Assembly (NCBI RefSeq): GCF_014395975.1
Contig: NZ_CP060714.1
Location: 124,001-188,000, forward strand
From: Diaphorobacter ruginosibacter
GTDB lineage: Bacteria; Pseudomonadota; Gammaproteobacteria; Burkholderiales; Burkholderiaceae_C
Length of the DNA: 64,000 nucleotides
Reading direction: 5' to 3'
Below are positions 41,765-53,168 of this stretch, one piece after another. How positions within the stretch are numbered: the stretch's first letter is position 1; each line of letters starts with the position of its first letter. The translations under genes were made by a program, and so were the position numbers. A model generated the notes under the pieces. That model was not told the origin of the DNA. It did not search any database and saw only the letters and a program-made list of their open reading frames with translations.

Positions 41765-42928
41765 ATGAAGTCACTTCTGTCTCAGATGCGAACCCTCGCA
41801 TGTGCCGCCCTGTTGGCCCCCACGCTCGTGATGGCGCAGGTTCCTCAGCCTCCGGAAATCGCCGCGCGCAATTACCTGCTGGTGGACGTGACCGCGGGCC
41901 AGGTGCTGGCCTCCAAGGATGTAGATGCGCAGATCGAACCCGCGTCGCTCACCAAGCTGATGACCGCCTATGTGGTGTTCGACGCGCTGCGCGCCAAGAA
42001 GGTCACGCTGGAGCAGACCCTGCCCGTCAGCGTGAAGGCCTGGAAGATGCCCGGCTCGCGCATGTTCATCGATCCCAAGATGCAGGTGAAGGTCGACGAT
42101 CTGCTCAGCGGCATGATCATCCAGTCCGGCAACGATGCCTCGATGGCGCTTGCCGAGGGTGTCGGCGGCAGCGAGGAAAACTTCGTGCGCCTCATGAACG
42201 AGCAGGCGAAGGCGCTCGGCATGACCAACACGCATTTCGACAATCCGGAAGGGCTGCCCGTGGCCACCCACCTGACCACGGCGCGCGACATGGCGCTGCT
42301 GGCACAGCGCCTGATGAAGGACTTCCCGGAGTACATGCACTACTACGCGACGAAGAACTACCGCTACCCGGGCACGCCGCAATCCAACAGCTACAACCGC
42401 AACTCGCTGCTGTTCCGCGACCCGACCGTCGACGGCATGAAGACCGGCCACACGAACGCCGCAGGCTACTGCCTGGTGGCCACGTCCAAGCGCGACTTCC
42501 CGAACGTGGGCCAGCGCCGCCTGCTCTCCGTCGTGCTGGGCACGAGCTCCGAGGCCGCTCGCGCCAACGAATCGCAGAAGCTGCTGAACTGGGGCTACAC
42601 GGCGTTCGACGCCGTCAAACTGTTCGATGCGGGCGCACCCGCAGCGACGCCGGCCATCTGGAAGGGCGCGCAGAACACGCTCAAGATCGGCCGCCCGGAA
42701 GCCATCGTGATCACCGTGCCCTCGGGCAGCGCCGGCAAGGTGACGACCCAGATCGAGCGCCAGGAGCCGCTGATCGCTCCTTTCACCAAGGGCCAGAAGA
42801 TCGGTACGCTCAAGGTGATGCTGGGCGACCAGCAGGTGGCCGCGGTGCCGCTGGAATCGCTGGAGGACGTGCCCCAGGCCAGCATCTTCGGCCGCGCGTG
42901 GGATGCCATCCGCCTGTGGATCAAGTGA
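41765..42928 (+). CDS. D-alanyl-D-alanine carboxypeptidase (PBP5/6 type)
   Basis: Trims the terminal D-alanine from peptidoglycan pentapeptides in the periplasm. The 387-aa protein starts with a signal peptide ending LVMAQ (about residue 24). The penicilloyl-serine motifs are SLTK (Ser61, Lys64), SGN (121-123) and KTG (226-228). A C-terminal beta domain (about 285-370) and a terminal amphipathic helix (IFGRAWDAIRLWIK) for membrane attachment match PBP5/PBP6 (DacA/DacC). It ends with a strong intrinsic terminator 56 bases downstream. Confidence 0.94.
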   Translation: MKSLLSQMRTLACAALLAPTLVMAQVPQPPEIAARNYLLVDVTAGQVLASKDVDAQIEPASLTKLMTAYVVFDALRAKKVTLEQTLPVSVKAWKMPGSRMFIDPKMQVKVDDLLSGMIIQSGNDASMALAEGVGGSEENFVRLMNEQAKALGMTNTHFDNPEGLPVATHLTTARDMALLAQRLMKDFPEYMHYYATKNYRYPGTPQSNSYNRNSLLFRDPTVDGMKTGHTNAAGYCLVATSKRDFPNVGQRRLLSVVLGTSSEAARANESQKLLNWGYTAFDAVKLFDAGAPAATPAIWKGAQNTLKIGRPEAIVITVPSGSAGKVTTQIERQEPLIAPFTKGQKIGTLKVMLGDQQVAAVPLESLEDVPQASIFGRAWDAIRLWIK

Positions 42929-42983
42929 GCCATTGCTGCTGAAAGCATAGCAACAGGCTGCGTTTTCGGAAGGTATCGAATGG

Positions 42984-43010
42984 ACGCCCGCCAGTCATCT
43001 GGCGGGCGTT
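42984..43010 (+). terminator. Intrinsic terminator after the D,D-carboxypeptidase gene
   Basis: ACGCCCGCCAG and CTGGCGGGCGT form a perfect 11-bp stem around TCAT; the tail TTCGTCTTT is moderately T-rich. It isolates the gene from the ribosomal operon whose promoter starts about 57 bases further on. Confidence 0.85.
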
Positions 43011-43066
43011 CGTCTTTGGGGGAGAGCCCTGGCCGGCGGCCGGTGCATGGGAAATTGCAACAGCGA

Positions 43067-43095
43067 TTGCCTAAAAAACGGCAAGCTGGTACATT
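43067..43095 (+). promoter_or_regulatory. Candidate sigma-70 promoter of the rpsL operon
   Basis: TTGCCT (43067-43072) and TACATT (43090-43095) are spaced by 17 bases and would start transcription near 43102, giving a leader of about 127 bases before rpsL. A TTCGGAAATTCCGAA dyad follows immediately in the leader. This is the only well-spaced promoter between the terminator and rpsL. Confidence 0.6.
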
Positions 43096-43228
43096 AGAAG
43101 GCTTTTCGGAAATTCCGAAGGGATTCACGTTGTCGTTCTGGTCCTCGTTGCAAGCTTGTTGCGGGGGTGCCGGGAGCGAGCAAACCTTTTGCTTTCACGA
43201 AGCAAATTCACGTTTAGGGACATTTTTA

Positions 43229-43606
43229 ATGCCAACCATTAACCAACTCGTGCGTCAGGGCCGCACGGTAGAAGTTGTCAAATCCAAGAGCCCTGCTATG
43301 GAAAACTGCCCACAGCGCCGTGGCGTGTGCACTCGCGTGTACACCACGACGCCTAAGAAGCCTAACTCCGCTCTGCGTAAGGTTGCCAAGGTGCGCCTGA
43401 CCAACGGTTTCGAGGTCATCTCGTACATCGGCGGTGAAGGCCACAACCTGCAAGAGCACAGCGTCGTGCTGGTGCGCGGCGGCCGTGTGAAGGACTTGCC
43501 AGGTGTGCGTTACCACATCGTGCGCGGTTCGCTTGACCTGCAAGGCGTCAAGGACCGTAAGCAAGCCCGTTCCAAGTACGGTGCAAAGCGTCCGAAGAAG
43601 GCCTGA
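43229..43606 (+). CDS. rpsL: 30S ribosomal protein S12
   Basis: S12 sits at the decoding centre of the small ribosomal subunit and contacts the codon-anticodon helix. The 125-aa product starts MPTINQLVRQGR and carries Lys43 in TTPKKPNS and Lys88 in GGRVKDLPGVRYH, the residues that are wild type for streptomycin sensitivity. The PNSA loop and C-terminal KYGAKRPKKA are standard. It opens the str operon (rpsL-rpsG-fusA-tuf). The TTTTTA before the ATG gives no clear Shine-Dalgarno sequence. Confidence 0.98.
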   Translation: MPTINQLVRQGRTVEVVKSKSPAMENCPQRRGVCTRVYTTTPKKPNSALRKVAKVRLTNGFEVISYIGGEGHNLQEHSVVLVRGGRVKDLPGVRYHIVRGSLDLQGVKDRKQARSKYGAKRPKKA

Positions 43607-43773
43607 TAGGTCGTTCTGCAAGACAAATTTTCGGTGTTTGTCGGCCTTGGCGGGTCGTTCAAACGTAGTGACCCAAAAGACAAGTGTTTTGTCCGGGTCG
43701 AGTAAGTGAGAGTTCAAGATGGCTCTCGCGGTACTGGGAACGGTACCAACTGAAGCAAAGATTGAGGTGAAAA

Positions 43774-44247
43774 ATGCCACGTCGTCGCGAAGTCCCCAAA
43801 CGTGAAATTCTGCCGGATCCAAAGTTCGGCAATGTAGAGCTGTCCAAATTCATGAACGTGATCATGGAAGGCGGCAAGAAGGCGGTTGCAGAGCGCATCA
43901 TCTACGGTGCTCTCGAACTGATCGCCAAGAAGTCCCCCGAGAAGGATCCTCTGGAAGTGTTCGTCACGGCCATCAACAATGTGAAGCCGATGGTCGAAGT
44001 GAAGTCCCGCCGCGTGGGCGGTGCGAACTACCAGGTTCCTGTGGAAGTGCGCCCTGTGCGTCGTCTGGCCCTGTCGATGCGCTGGATCAAGGAAGCCGCC
44101 CGCAAGCGCGGTGAAAAGTCCATGGCCCAGCGCCTGGCCAACGAACTGGTCGAGGCAACGGAAGGCCGTGGCGGCGCGATGAAGCGCCGTGACGAAGTGC
44201 ACCGCATGGCCGAAGCCAACAAGGCATTCAGCCACTTCCGCTTCTGA
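43774..44247 (+). CDS. rpsG: 30S ribosomal protein S7
   Basis: S7 nucleates assembly of the 3' domain of 16S rRNA and lies at the E site. The 157-aa product begins MPRRREVPKREILPDPK and contains the conserved VGGANYQVPVEVRP and KRGEKSMAQRLANEL segments. It lies 167 bases after rpsL; that gap contains no additional gene I can support. In enteric bacteria S7 represses this operon by binding the rpsL-rpsG intercistronic RNA; whether that applies here is unknown. Confidence 0.98.
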   Translation: MPRRREVPKREILPDPKFGNVELSKFMNVIMEGGKKAVAERIIYGALELIAKKSPEKDPLEVFVTAINNVKPMVEVKSRRVGGANYQVPVEVRPVRRLALSMRWIKEAARKRGEKSMAQRLANELVEATEGRGGAMKRRDEVHRMAEANKAFSHFRF

Positions 44248-44288
44248 TTTACTGATCGGAAGTCATCAGGGGTTCATCTCCAGACACG

Positions 44289-44325
44289 ATAAAGGCCGCC
44301 AGTGTGTATTTCACGCTGCGGCCTT
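44289..44325 (+). other. Hairpin between rpsG and fusA
   Basis: AAGGCCGCCAGTGTG can pair with CACGCTGCGGCCTT through a stem with one bulge and a short TATTT-containing loop. The sequence after it (TTGTGTTG) is only partly T-rich. It may attenuate between rpsG and fusA, as different expression of the two is common. Confidence 0.45.
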
Positions 44326-44414
44326 GTGTTGATTGAGGCCCCTTGAAGACCGGATGGCCACTCGCATATGCGTAGGCTGTTCCAAAGAATAGCGATCTAA
44401 CCCAAGGATTCATC

Positions 44415-46523
<2,109 letters not shown>

Positions 46524-46542
46524 TCTGGCCTGAGCGCACACG

Positions 46543-46573
46543 AATGAATGTCCGGGGTGTCCCGGCATTCATT
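46543..46573 (+). other. Hairpin between fusA and tuf
   Basis: AATGAATG-T-CCGGG pairs with CCCGG-CATTCATT around GTGT, with one bulged base. No T-run follows, so it is a weak terminator at best. It may mark partial termination or processing between fusA and tuf. Confidence 0.45.
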
Positions 46574-46700
46574 TCCAACCATCGCAAAGATTTTTGCAAT
46601 CTGCGATCCGGTGCCGTCCTGTTGCTGCGTGCGGGGCGATCAAGCAATCGGGTGCAGACGTTAAACCTGAACACGCGCATTGCTCTTTTTGGAGAAAGAA

Positions 46701-47891
<1,191 letters not shown>

Positions 47892-47918
47892 TTCTTAGAA
47901 CTCACTAGGAATTACAAA

Positions 47919-48230
47919 ATGTCCAAGCAAAAGATCCGTATCCGCCTGAAGGCATTCGACTACAAGCTGATCGACCAGTCTGCAGCCGAGATCGTTGACA
48001 CCGCCAAGCGCACCGGCGCGATCGTCAAGGGCCCCGTGCCCCTGCCGACCCGCATGAAGCGTTTCGACATCCTGCGTTCGCCCCACGTCAACAAGACGAG
48101 CCGCGACCAGCTGGAAATCCGTACGCACCAGCGTCTGATGGACATCGTCGACCCGACCGACAAGACGGTTGACGCTCTGATGAAGCTCGACCTGCCAGCC
48201 GGCGTCGACGTGGAAATCAAGCTGCAATAA
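47919..48230 (+). CDS. rpsJ: 30S ribosomal protein S10
   Basis: S10 is a component of the small subunit head and, in other bacteria, also the NusE partner of NusB in antitermination. The 103-aa product begins MSKQKIRIRLKAFDYKLID and ends with the standard MKLDLPAGVDVEIKLQ. It lies close behind tuf, so it is probably read with the str operon rather than opening the S10 operon, since 306 bases with a terminator-like hairpin separate it from rplC. Confidence 0.97.
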   Translation: MSKQKIRIRLKAFDYKLIDQSAAEIVDTAKRTGAIVKGPVPLPTRMKRFDILRSPHVNKTSRDQLEIRTHQRLMDIVDPTDKTVDALMKLDLPAGVDVEIKLQ

Positions 48231-48252
48231 GCGTCCAGGTTGTTGCGCAAAC

Positions 48253-48279
48253 GGTACGACGAAGGTAGAGCGTCGTACC
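48253..48279 (+). other. Inverted repeat after rpsJ
   Basis: GGTACGACG and CGTCGTACC form a perfect 9-bp stem with a 9-base loop, 23 bases after the rpsJ stop. It precedes a second, terminator-like hairpin and may take part in L4- or attenuation-type control. Confidence 0.5.
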
Positions 48280-48284
48280 AAATG

Positions 48285-48326
48285 AACGCGGACTTGCTTG
48301 AAAAAGCAGTCCGCGTTATACTTTTG
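48285..48326 (+). terminator. Likely intrinsic terminator between rpsJ and rplC
   Basis: AACGCGGACT and AGTCCGCGTT form a 10-bp stem, extended by GCTT/AAGC around a GAAA loop with one bulged T; the tail ATACTTTT is T-rich. It probably ends most transcripts coming from tuf-rpsJ. Confidence 0.6.
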
Positions 48327-48345
48327 GACTTCGCCTTTTTGCGCC

Positions 48346-48373
48346 TTGGCAGATTTTTGCCGGGGAGTAGAGT
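48346..48373 (+). promoter_or_regulatory. Candidate promoter for the rplC-rpsQ operon
   Basis: TTGGCA (48346-48351) and TAGAGT (48368-48373) are spaced by 16 bases. It lies after the terminator-like hairpin and about 165 bases before rplC, leaving a long leader in which L4-type autoregulation would be possible. No better candidate was seen in this gap. Confidence 0.45.
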
Positions 48374-48536
48374 ATGAGAGTATGGCCCGGTGTGTCATTT
48401 GGCATGACGCCGGATGTGTGGCATCAGGCCGTGGCGGAGTTTTATTAACCTTCTTTCGTGCACATTGTGCTTGGCACTTGAGTGCAAACGTTCTGGCCAA
48501 TTGAAGTCGGAACGGCGGAAGTACTGGAGAAAACCA

Positions 48537-49211
48537 ATGAGTCTGAGCAACTCCCTCGGGTTGCTGGGCCGCAAGGTGGGCATGATGCGTCTGTTCACTG
48601 ATGACGGGGATGCAATTCCTGTCACGGTGGTGGATGTGTCCAACAACCGCGTGACCCAGGTCAAAACCCAAGAGAACGATGGCTATGTGTCGCTGCAAGT
48701 GACATTCGGTTCGCGCAAAGCTTCGCGTGTGACCAAGCCTCAAGCCGGTCACCTCGCCAAGGCGGGTGTGGAAGCCGGTGAAGTGACCCGTGAATTCCGC
48801 GTGACCGCTGAAACTGCAGGCAAGTACGCCGCAGGTGCCGTTCTGCCCGTCGCAGAACTGTTCGCAGTGGGCCAGAAGGTCGACGTGCAAGGCACCTCGA
48901 TCGGTAAGGGCTACGCCGGCACGATCAAGCGTCACAACTTCTCCTCGCAACGCGCATCGCACGGTAACAGCCGTTCGCACAACGTTCCTGGTTCCATCTC
49001 GATGGCACAGGATCCGGGCCGCGTGTTCCCAGGCAAGAAGATGACTGGCCACATGGGCGACGAAACCGTCACCACTCAAAACCTCGACGTGATTCGTATC
49101 GACGAAGCACGCCAACTGCTCCTGATCAAGGGTGCTGTTCCGGGCTCCAAGGGTGGCTTCGTTACAGTGCGTCCCGCCGTCAAGGCAGCCGCTTCCAAAG
49201 GAGCGAACTAA
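48537..49211 (+). CDS. rplC: 50S ribosomal protein L3
   Basis: L3 is an early assembly protein close to the peptidyl-transferase centre. The 224-aa product begins MSLSNSLGLLGRKVGMMRLF, a start with GGAG eight bases upstream; an in-frame start further upstream is not conserved. RVFPGKKMTGHMGDE and the glutamine-containing SMAQDPGRVFPGK region match L3. It opens the rplC-rpsQ gene run, and its stop overlaps the rplD ATG by one base. Confidence 0.97.
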   Translation: MSLSNSLGLLGRKVGMMRLFTDDGDAIPVTVVDVSNNRVTQVKTQENDGYVSLQVTFGSRKASRVTKPQAGHLAKAGVEAGEVTREFRVTAETAGKYAAGAVLPVAELFAVGQKVDVQGTSIGKGYAGTIKRHNFSSQRASHGNSRSHNVPGSISMAQDPGRVFPGKKMTGHMGDETVTTQNLDVIRIDEARQLLLIKGAVPGSKGGFVTVRPAVKAAASKGAN

Positions 49212-49831
49212 TGCAGCTCGAACTCCTGAATGAACAAGGCCAGGCCGCATCGAAGATCGATGTGCCGGAAACCGTGTTTGACCGTCAGTACAACGAAGAC
49301 CTGATCCATCAGATCGTCGTCGCCTTCCGCGCCAACGGCCGTCAAGGCACTCGCGCCCAGAAGGACCGCGAGCAGGTCAAGCACTCGACCAAGAAGCCTT
49401 TCAAGCAAAAGGGTACTGGTAACGCACGTGCCGGTATGACTTCCTCGCCACTGTGGCGCGGAGGCGGTCGCATTTTCCCGAATCTGCCTGAAGAAAACTT
49501 CACGCAGAAGATCAACAAGAAGATGTACCGCGCTGGTATGGCTTCCATTCTGTCCCAGCTGGCCCGCGATGGCCGCCTGGCAGTGGTGGAATCCCTCAAG
49601 CTCGACACTCCCAAGACCAAGGTGCTGGCCGACAAGTTCAAGGCCATGAACCTGGAATCGGTGATGGTGATCGCTGATGAAGTTGACGAGAACCTGTACC
49701 TGGCTTCCCGCAACCTCAAGAACGTGTTCGTCGTCGAGCCGCGTTATGCAGATCCCGTGTCGCTGGTGCACTACAAGAAGGTGCTGGTCACCAAGGGTGC
49801 CCTCGACAAGCTCAAGGAGATGTTCGCATGA
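49211..49831 (+). CDS. rplD: 50S ribosomal protein L4
   Basis: L4 lines part of the peptide exit tunnel and in E. coli autoregulates the S10 operon by binding its leader. The 206-aa product contains the conserved KPFKQKGTGNARAG segment and the extended loop GGGRIFPNLP. It overlaps rplC by one base and rplW by four bases, giving tight translational coupling. The mapped leader target in other bacteria is upstream of rpsJ; here an equivalent leader may lie upstream of rplC. Confidence 0.97.
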   Translation: MQLELLNEQGQAASKIDVPETVFDRQYNEDLIHQIVVAFRANGRQGTRAQKDREQVKHSTKKPFKQKGTGNARAGMTSSPLWRGGGRIFPNLPEENFTQKINKKMYRAGMASILSQLARDGRLAVVESLKLDTPKTKVLADKFKAMNLESVMVIADEVDENLYLASRNLKNVFVVEPRYADPVSLVHYKKVLVTKGALDKLKEMFA

Positions 49832-50163
49832 GCCGCACTAATCCGACTCCCGCACAACGCACATTCGACGAAGGTCGTCTGATGCAAGTGTTGGTCGCTC
49901 CCATCGTGTCCGAAAAGGCCACCATGGTTGCTGAAAAGTCCAACGCTGTGACATTCAAGGTGCTGCAGAACGCGACCAAGCCTGAAATCAAGGCTGCCGT
50001 TGAACTGATGTTCAAGGTTGAGGTCAAGGGCGTTTCTGTGGTGAACACGAAGGGCAAGACCAAGCGCTTTGGCAAGACCGTGGGCCGCCGCGACAACGTT
50101 CGCAAGGCATACGTGCTGCTGAAGGAAGGTCAAGAGCTGAACCTGTCCGGGGAGGCTGCGTAA
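49828..50163 (+). CDS. rplW: 50S ribosomal protein L23
   Basis: L23 lies at the peptide exit and docks trigger factor and SRP. The 111-aa product has the signature region VAPIVSEKATMVAEKSNAV and GKTKRFGKTVGRRDNVRKAY. It carries a short N-terminal extension (MSRTNPTPAQRTFDEGR) compared with E. coli L23. The start lies four bases inside rplD and the stop is three bases before rplB. Confidence 0.97.
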   Translation: MSRTNPTPAQRTFDEGRLMQVLVAPIVSEKATMVAEKSNAVTFKVLQNATKPEIKAAVELMFKVEVKGVSVVNTKGKTKRFGKTVGRRDNVRKAYVLLKEGQELNLSGEAA

Positions 50164-50166
50164 ACC

Positions 50167-50991
50167 ATGGCCGTTATCAAGCTGAAACCGACTACTCCGG
50201 GCCAACGTGGCACGGTCAAGGTCACACGTGATCACCTGCACAAGGGTGCTCCGTTCGCAGCTCTGCTCGAGCCGCAACACCAGAAGGCTGGCCGTAACAA
50301 CAACGGTCACATCACCACCCGTCACAAGGGCGGTGGCCACAAGCACCACTACCGTGTGGTGGACTTCAAGCGCACCAAGGACGGTATCCCCGCCAAGGTC
50401 GAGCGCGTTGAATACGATCCGAACCGTACTGCGCACATCGCTCTGCTGTGCTACGCAGACGGCGAGCGTCGCTACATCATCGCTCCTCGCAACGTGGAAG
50501 TCGGTGCTACGCTGATCTCCGGTTCGGAAGCCCCGATCCGCGTCGGCAACACCCTGCCTATCCGCAACATCCCGGTGGGTTCGACCATCCACTGCATCGA
50601 GCTCAAGCCCGGTGCCGGTGCCCAGATCGCACGTTCCGCAGGTGCTTCGGCAACTCTGCTGGCCCGTGAAGGCACATACGCCCAGGTGCGTATGCGTTCT
50701 GGCGAAGTGCGCAAGATCCATATCGAGTGCCGCGCCACGATCGGTGAAGTCGCCAACGAAGAACACAGCCTGCGTCAGCTGGGCAAGGCCGGCGTGAAGC
50801 GCTGGATGGGTATCCGTCCGACCGTCCGCGGTACTGCCATGAACCCGATCGACCACCCGCACGGTGGTGGTGAAGGTCGTACCGGCGAAGGCCGTCACGC
50901 AGTTGACCCATGGGGTAACCTGACGAAGGGCTACCGTACCCGTAACAACAAGCGCACACAGACGATGATCGTGTCGCGTCGTAAGAAGTAA
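50167..50991 (+). CDS. rplB: 50S ribosomal protein L2
   Basis: L2 is a core protein near the peptidyl-transferase centre. The 274-aa product starts MAVIKLKPTTPGQRG and has the conserved GRNNNGHITTRHKGGGHKH and the C-terminal MNPIDHPHGGGEGRTGEG segment with the functionally important histidine. The gene is three bases after rplW and ten before rpsS, part of the continuous ribosomal operon. Confidence 0.98.
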   Translation: MAVIKLKPTTPGQRGTVKVTRDHLHKGAPFAALLEPQHQKAGRNNNGHITTRHKGGGHKHHYRVVDFKRTKDGIPAKVERVEYDPNRTAHIALLCYADGERRYIIAPRNVEVGATLISGSEAPIRVGNTLPIRNIPVGSTIHCIELKPGAGAQIARSAGASATLLAREGTYAQVRMRSGEVRKIHIECRATIGEVANEEHSLRQLGKAGVKRWMGIRPTVRGTAMNPIDHPHGGGEGRTGEGRHAVDPWGNLTKGYRTRNNKRTQTMIVSRRKK

Positions 50992-51001
50992 GGGGTAGCA
51001 A

Positions 51002-51280
51002 ATGACTCGTTCTCTCAAAAAGGGTCCGTTTGTTGACCATCACTTGCTGGCAAAGGTCGAGAAGGCCATCGCCACCAAGGACAAGAAGCCAGTCAAGACC
51101 TGGTCGCGTCGTTCCATGGTTCTGCCCGATTTCATCGGTCTGACCATTGCCGTGCACAACGGCAAGCAACACGTGCCGGTCTACGTCACCGACCAGATGG
51201 TGGGCCACAAGCTGGGCGAATTCGCCCTGACGCGCACCTTCAAGGGTCACCCTGCGGACAAGAAAGTCCAGAAGAAATAA
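51002..51280 (+). CDS. rpsS: 30S ribosomal protein S19
   Basis: S19 sits in the head of the small subunit and contacts S13 and the A-site tRNA region. The 92-aa product begins MTRSLKKGPFVDHHLLAKVE and has the conserved TWSRRSMVLPDFIGLTIAVH core. It lies between rplB and rplV in the normal order, 10 and 9 bases from its neighbours. Confidence 0.98.
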   Translation: MTRSLKKGPFVDHHLLAKVEKAIATKDKKPVKTWSRRSMVLPDFIGLTIAVHNGKQHVPVYVTDQMVGHKLGEFALTRTFKGHPADKKVQKK

Positions 51281-51289
51281 GGAACGACC

Positions 51290-51622
51290 ATGTCTGAAAC
51301 ACGTGCAGTCCTTCGGGGCGTCCGTCTGTCGGTCGACAAGGGTCGCCTGGTAGCGGATCTCATCCGTGGCAAGAAGGTTGATCAGGCTCTGAACACCCTG
51401 CAGTTCACACAGAAAAAAGCTGCTGTGATCATCAAGAAGGTGCTCGAGTCGGCAATCGCCAACGCCGAACACAACGACGGTGCTGATATTGACGAACTCC
51501 GCGTCAAGACCATCTACGTTGAGCAAGGCACAACACTCAAGCGCTTCACCGCTCGCGCCAAGGGCCGCGGTAACCGCATCAGCAAGCCCACGTGCCATGT
51601 GTACGTGACTGTGGGTAACTAA
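51290..51622 (+). CDS. rplV: 50S ribosomal protein L22
   Basis: L22 has an extended hairpin that lines the exit tunnel and is a known site of macrolide-resistance changes. The 110-aa product has the conserved SVDKGRLVADLIRGKKVDQA and the tip loop FTARAKGRGNRISKPTCH, with no deletion or insertion in the loop that would suggest resistance. Normal position between rpsS and rpsC. Confidence 0.98.
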   Translation: MSETRAVLRGVRLSVDKGRLVADLIRGKKVDQALNTLQFTQKKAAVIIKKVLESAIANAEHNDGADIDELRVKTIYVEQGTTLKRFTARAKGRGNRISKPTCHVYVTVGN

Positions 51623-51638
51623 GCCTCAAGGGAAGAAA

Positions 51639-52523
51639 ATGGGACAGAAAATCAACCCTACCGGCTTCCGCCTTGCAGTTAGCCGCAACTGGGCAAGCCG
51701 TTGGTACGCTAGCAACCGCGATTTCGCGGGCATGCTGGCCGAAGACATCAAGGTGCGTGAGTACCTGAAGGCCAAGCTGAAGAACGCCGCCGTGTCGCGC
51801 GTTCTGATCGAGCGCCCCGCCAAGAACGCCCGCATCACGATCTACTCGGCTCGTCCGGGCGTCGTGATCGGCAAGAAGGGCGAAGACATCGAGAACCTGA
51901 AGAAGGAACTCGCTGCTCGTCTGGGCGTGCCGGTTGCAGTGAACATCGAAGAAGTGCGCAAGCCTGAAATCGATGCCAAGCTGATCGCCGACTCGATCAC
52001 CCAGCAGCTCGAAAAGCGCATCATGTTCCGTCGTGCCATGAAGCGCGCCATGCAGAACGCCATGCGTCTGGGTGCCCAGGGCATCAAGATCATGTCGTCG
52101 GGCCGTCTGAACGGTATCGAAATCGCACGTACCGAGTGGTACCGCGAAGGCCGTGTGCCACTGCACACCCTGCGCGCCGACATCGACTACGGCACCTCCG
52201 AAGCCAAGACCACCTACGGTGTGATCGGCGTGAAGGTGTGGGTCTACAAGGGTGACACGCTGGGTCGTAACGACCTGCCGGCCGTCGAGACTCCCCGTCC
52301 TGACGAAGAGCGCCGCCCACGTGGCCCGCGTCGCGATGGCCGTGATGGCCGCCGTGATGGCGACCGCGCAGGCCGTGGTGGCCGCCGTACTGGCGGTACC
52401 AACACAGCTCCTGCCGATGGTAGCGACAAGCCCGCTGGTGCCGGTGGCACCGACGCAACCGCCGTTAAGCGCGTTCGCAAGACTGACGCGCCCGCTACAG
52501 CAGCGGACGGCAAAGGAGAATAA
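51639..52523 (+). CDS. rpsC: 30S ribosomal protein S3 with long C-terminal extension
   Basis: S3 forms part of the mRNA entry channel. The first ~215 residues match bacterial S3 (MGQKINPTGFRLAVSRNWAS, a KH domain with VVIGKKGEDIENLKKELAAR, and TTYGVIGVKVWVYKGD). The 294-aa protein is about 60 residues longer than the 233-aa E. coli S3: the tail from about 225 is low complexity, first R/D/G-rich (about 227-258) and then A/T/G/D-rich to the end. Similar tails occur in related betaproteobacteria. It is followed by rplP after only two bases. Confidence 0.97.
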   Translation: MGQKINPTGFRLAVSRNWASRWYASNRDFAGMLAEDIKVREYLKAKLKNAAVSRVLIERPAKNARITIYSARPGVVIGKKGEDIENLKKELAARLGVPVAVNIEEVRKPEIDAKLIADSITQQLEKRIMFRRAMKRAMQNAMRLGAQGIKIMSSGRLNGIEIARTEWYREGRVPLHTLRADIDYGTSEAKTTYGVIGVKVWVYKGDTLGRNDLPAVETPRPDEERRPRGPRRDGRDGRRDGDRAGRGGRRTGGTNTAPADGSDKPAGAGGTDATAVKRVRKTDAPATAADGKGE

Positions 52524-52525
52524 AG

Positions 52526-52942
52526 ATGCTGCAACCTGCACGCCGTAAGTTCCGCAAGGAACACAAAGGCCGCAACACCGGTATCGCCACACGCGGCAAC
52601 ACTGTTGCCTTCGGCGATTTCGGTCTGAAGTCCACGGACCGTGGCCGTCTGACGGCCCGCCAGATCGAAGCCGCTCGTCGTGCGATCTCTCGTCACGTCA
52701 AGCGCGGTGGCCGTATCTGGATCCGTGTGTTCCCCGACAAGCCAATCTCCACGAAGCCTGCCGAAGTCCGTATGGGTAACGGTAAGGGTAATCCGGAGTA
52801 CTACGTGGCTGAAATCCAGCCCGGCAAGGTGCTCTACGAAATCGTGGGCGTGCCTGAAGAGCTGGCTCGCGAAGCGTTCCGCCTGGCTGCTGCCAAGCTG
52901 CCGCTGCGCACCACGTTCGTTGCTCGTCAAATTGGCGCTTGA
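52526..52942 (+). CDS. rplP: 50S ribosomal protein L16
   Basis: L16 helps to place the A-site tRNA in the large subunit. The 138-aa product begins MLQPARRKFRKEHKGRNTG and has the conserved RITARQIEAAR-like (LTARQIEAARRAISRHVKRG) and VRMGNGKGNPEYYVA segments; length equals the usual 137-138. It directly follows rpsC and precedes rpmC by 16 bases. Confidence 0.98.
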   Translation: MLQPARRKFRKEHKGRNTGIATRGNTVAFGDFGLKSTDRGRLTARQIEAARRAISRHVKRGGRIWIRVFPDKPISTKPAEVRMGNGKGNPEYYVAEIQPGKVLYEIVGVPEELAREAFRLAAAKLPLRTTFVARQIGA

Positions 52943-52958
52943 TCAGGAGATATGAGAA

Positions 52959-53156
52959 ATGACTAAATCTGCTGAACTCCGCCAAAAAGATGTGGCCGGC
53001 CTGCAAGCTGAAGTGAAGGCCCTGCAAAAGGCTCATTTCGGTCTGCGCATGCAAAAGGCTACGCAACAACTGGGCAATACCTCCACGCTGCGTTCCACAC
53101 GCCGTGACATCGCCCGTGCGAAGACCATTCTTGCTGAAAAGCAAGCCGCCAAGTAA
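52959..53156 (+). CDS. rpmC: 50S ribosomal protein L29
   Basis: L29 lies near the exit tunnel beside L23. The 65-aa product is the typical helical hairpin, starting MTKSAELRQKDVAGLQAEVK and containing FGLRMQKATQQLGNTSTLRS. It sits between rplP and rpsQ in the normal order, 12 bases before rpsQ. Confidence 0.97.
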   Translation: MTKSAELRQKDVAGLQAEVKALQKAHFGLRMQKATQQLGNTSTLRSTRRDIARAKTILAEKQAAK

Positions 53157-53168
53157 TCAGGAGCCGAC

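Noticed and set aside
43607..43773. Small gene between rpsL and rpsG
   Set aside because: No start with a ribosome-binding site and no conserved frame was found. This gap is more likely a regulatory region for S7.
48297..48536. Short open frame in the leader of rplC
   Set aside because: It lies in frame with rplC, starts without a ribosome-binding site and has no similarity to anything I know; the conserved L3 N-terminus begins at 48537.
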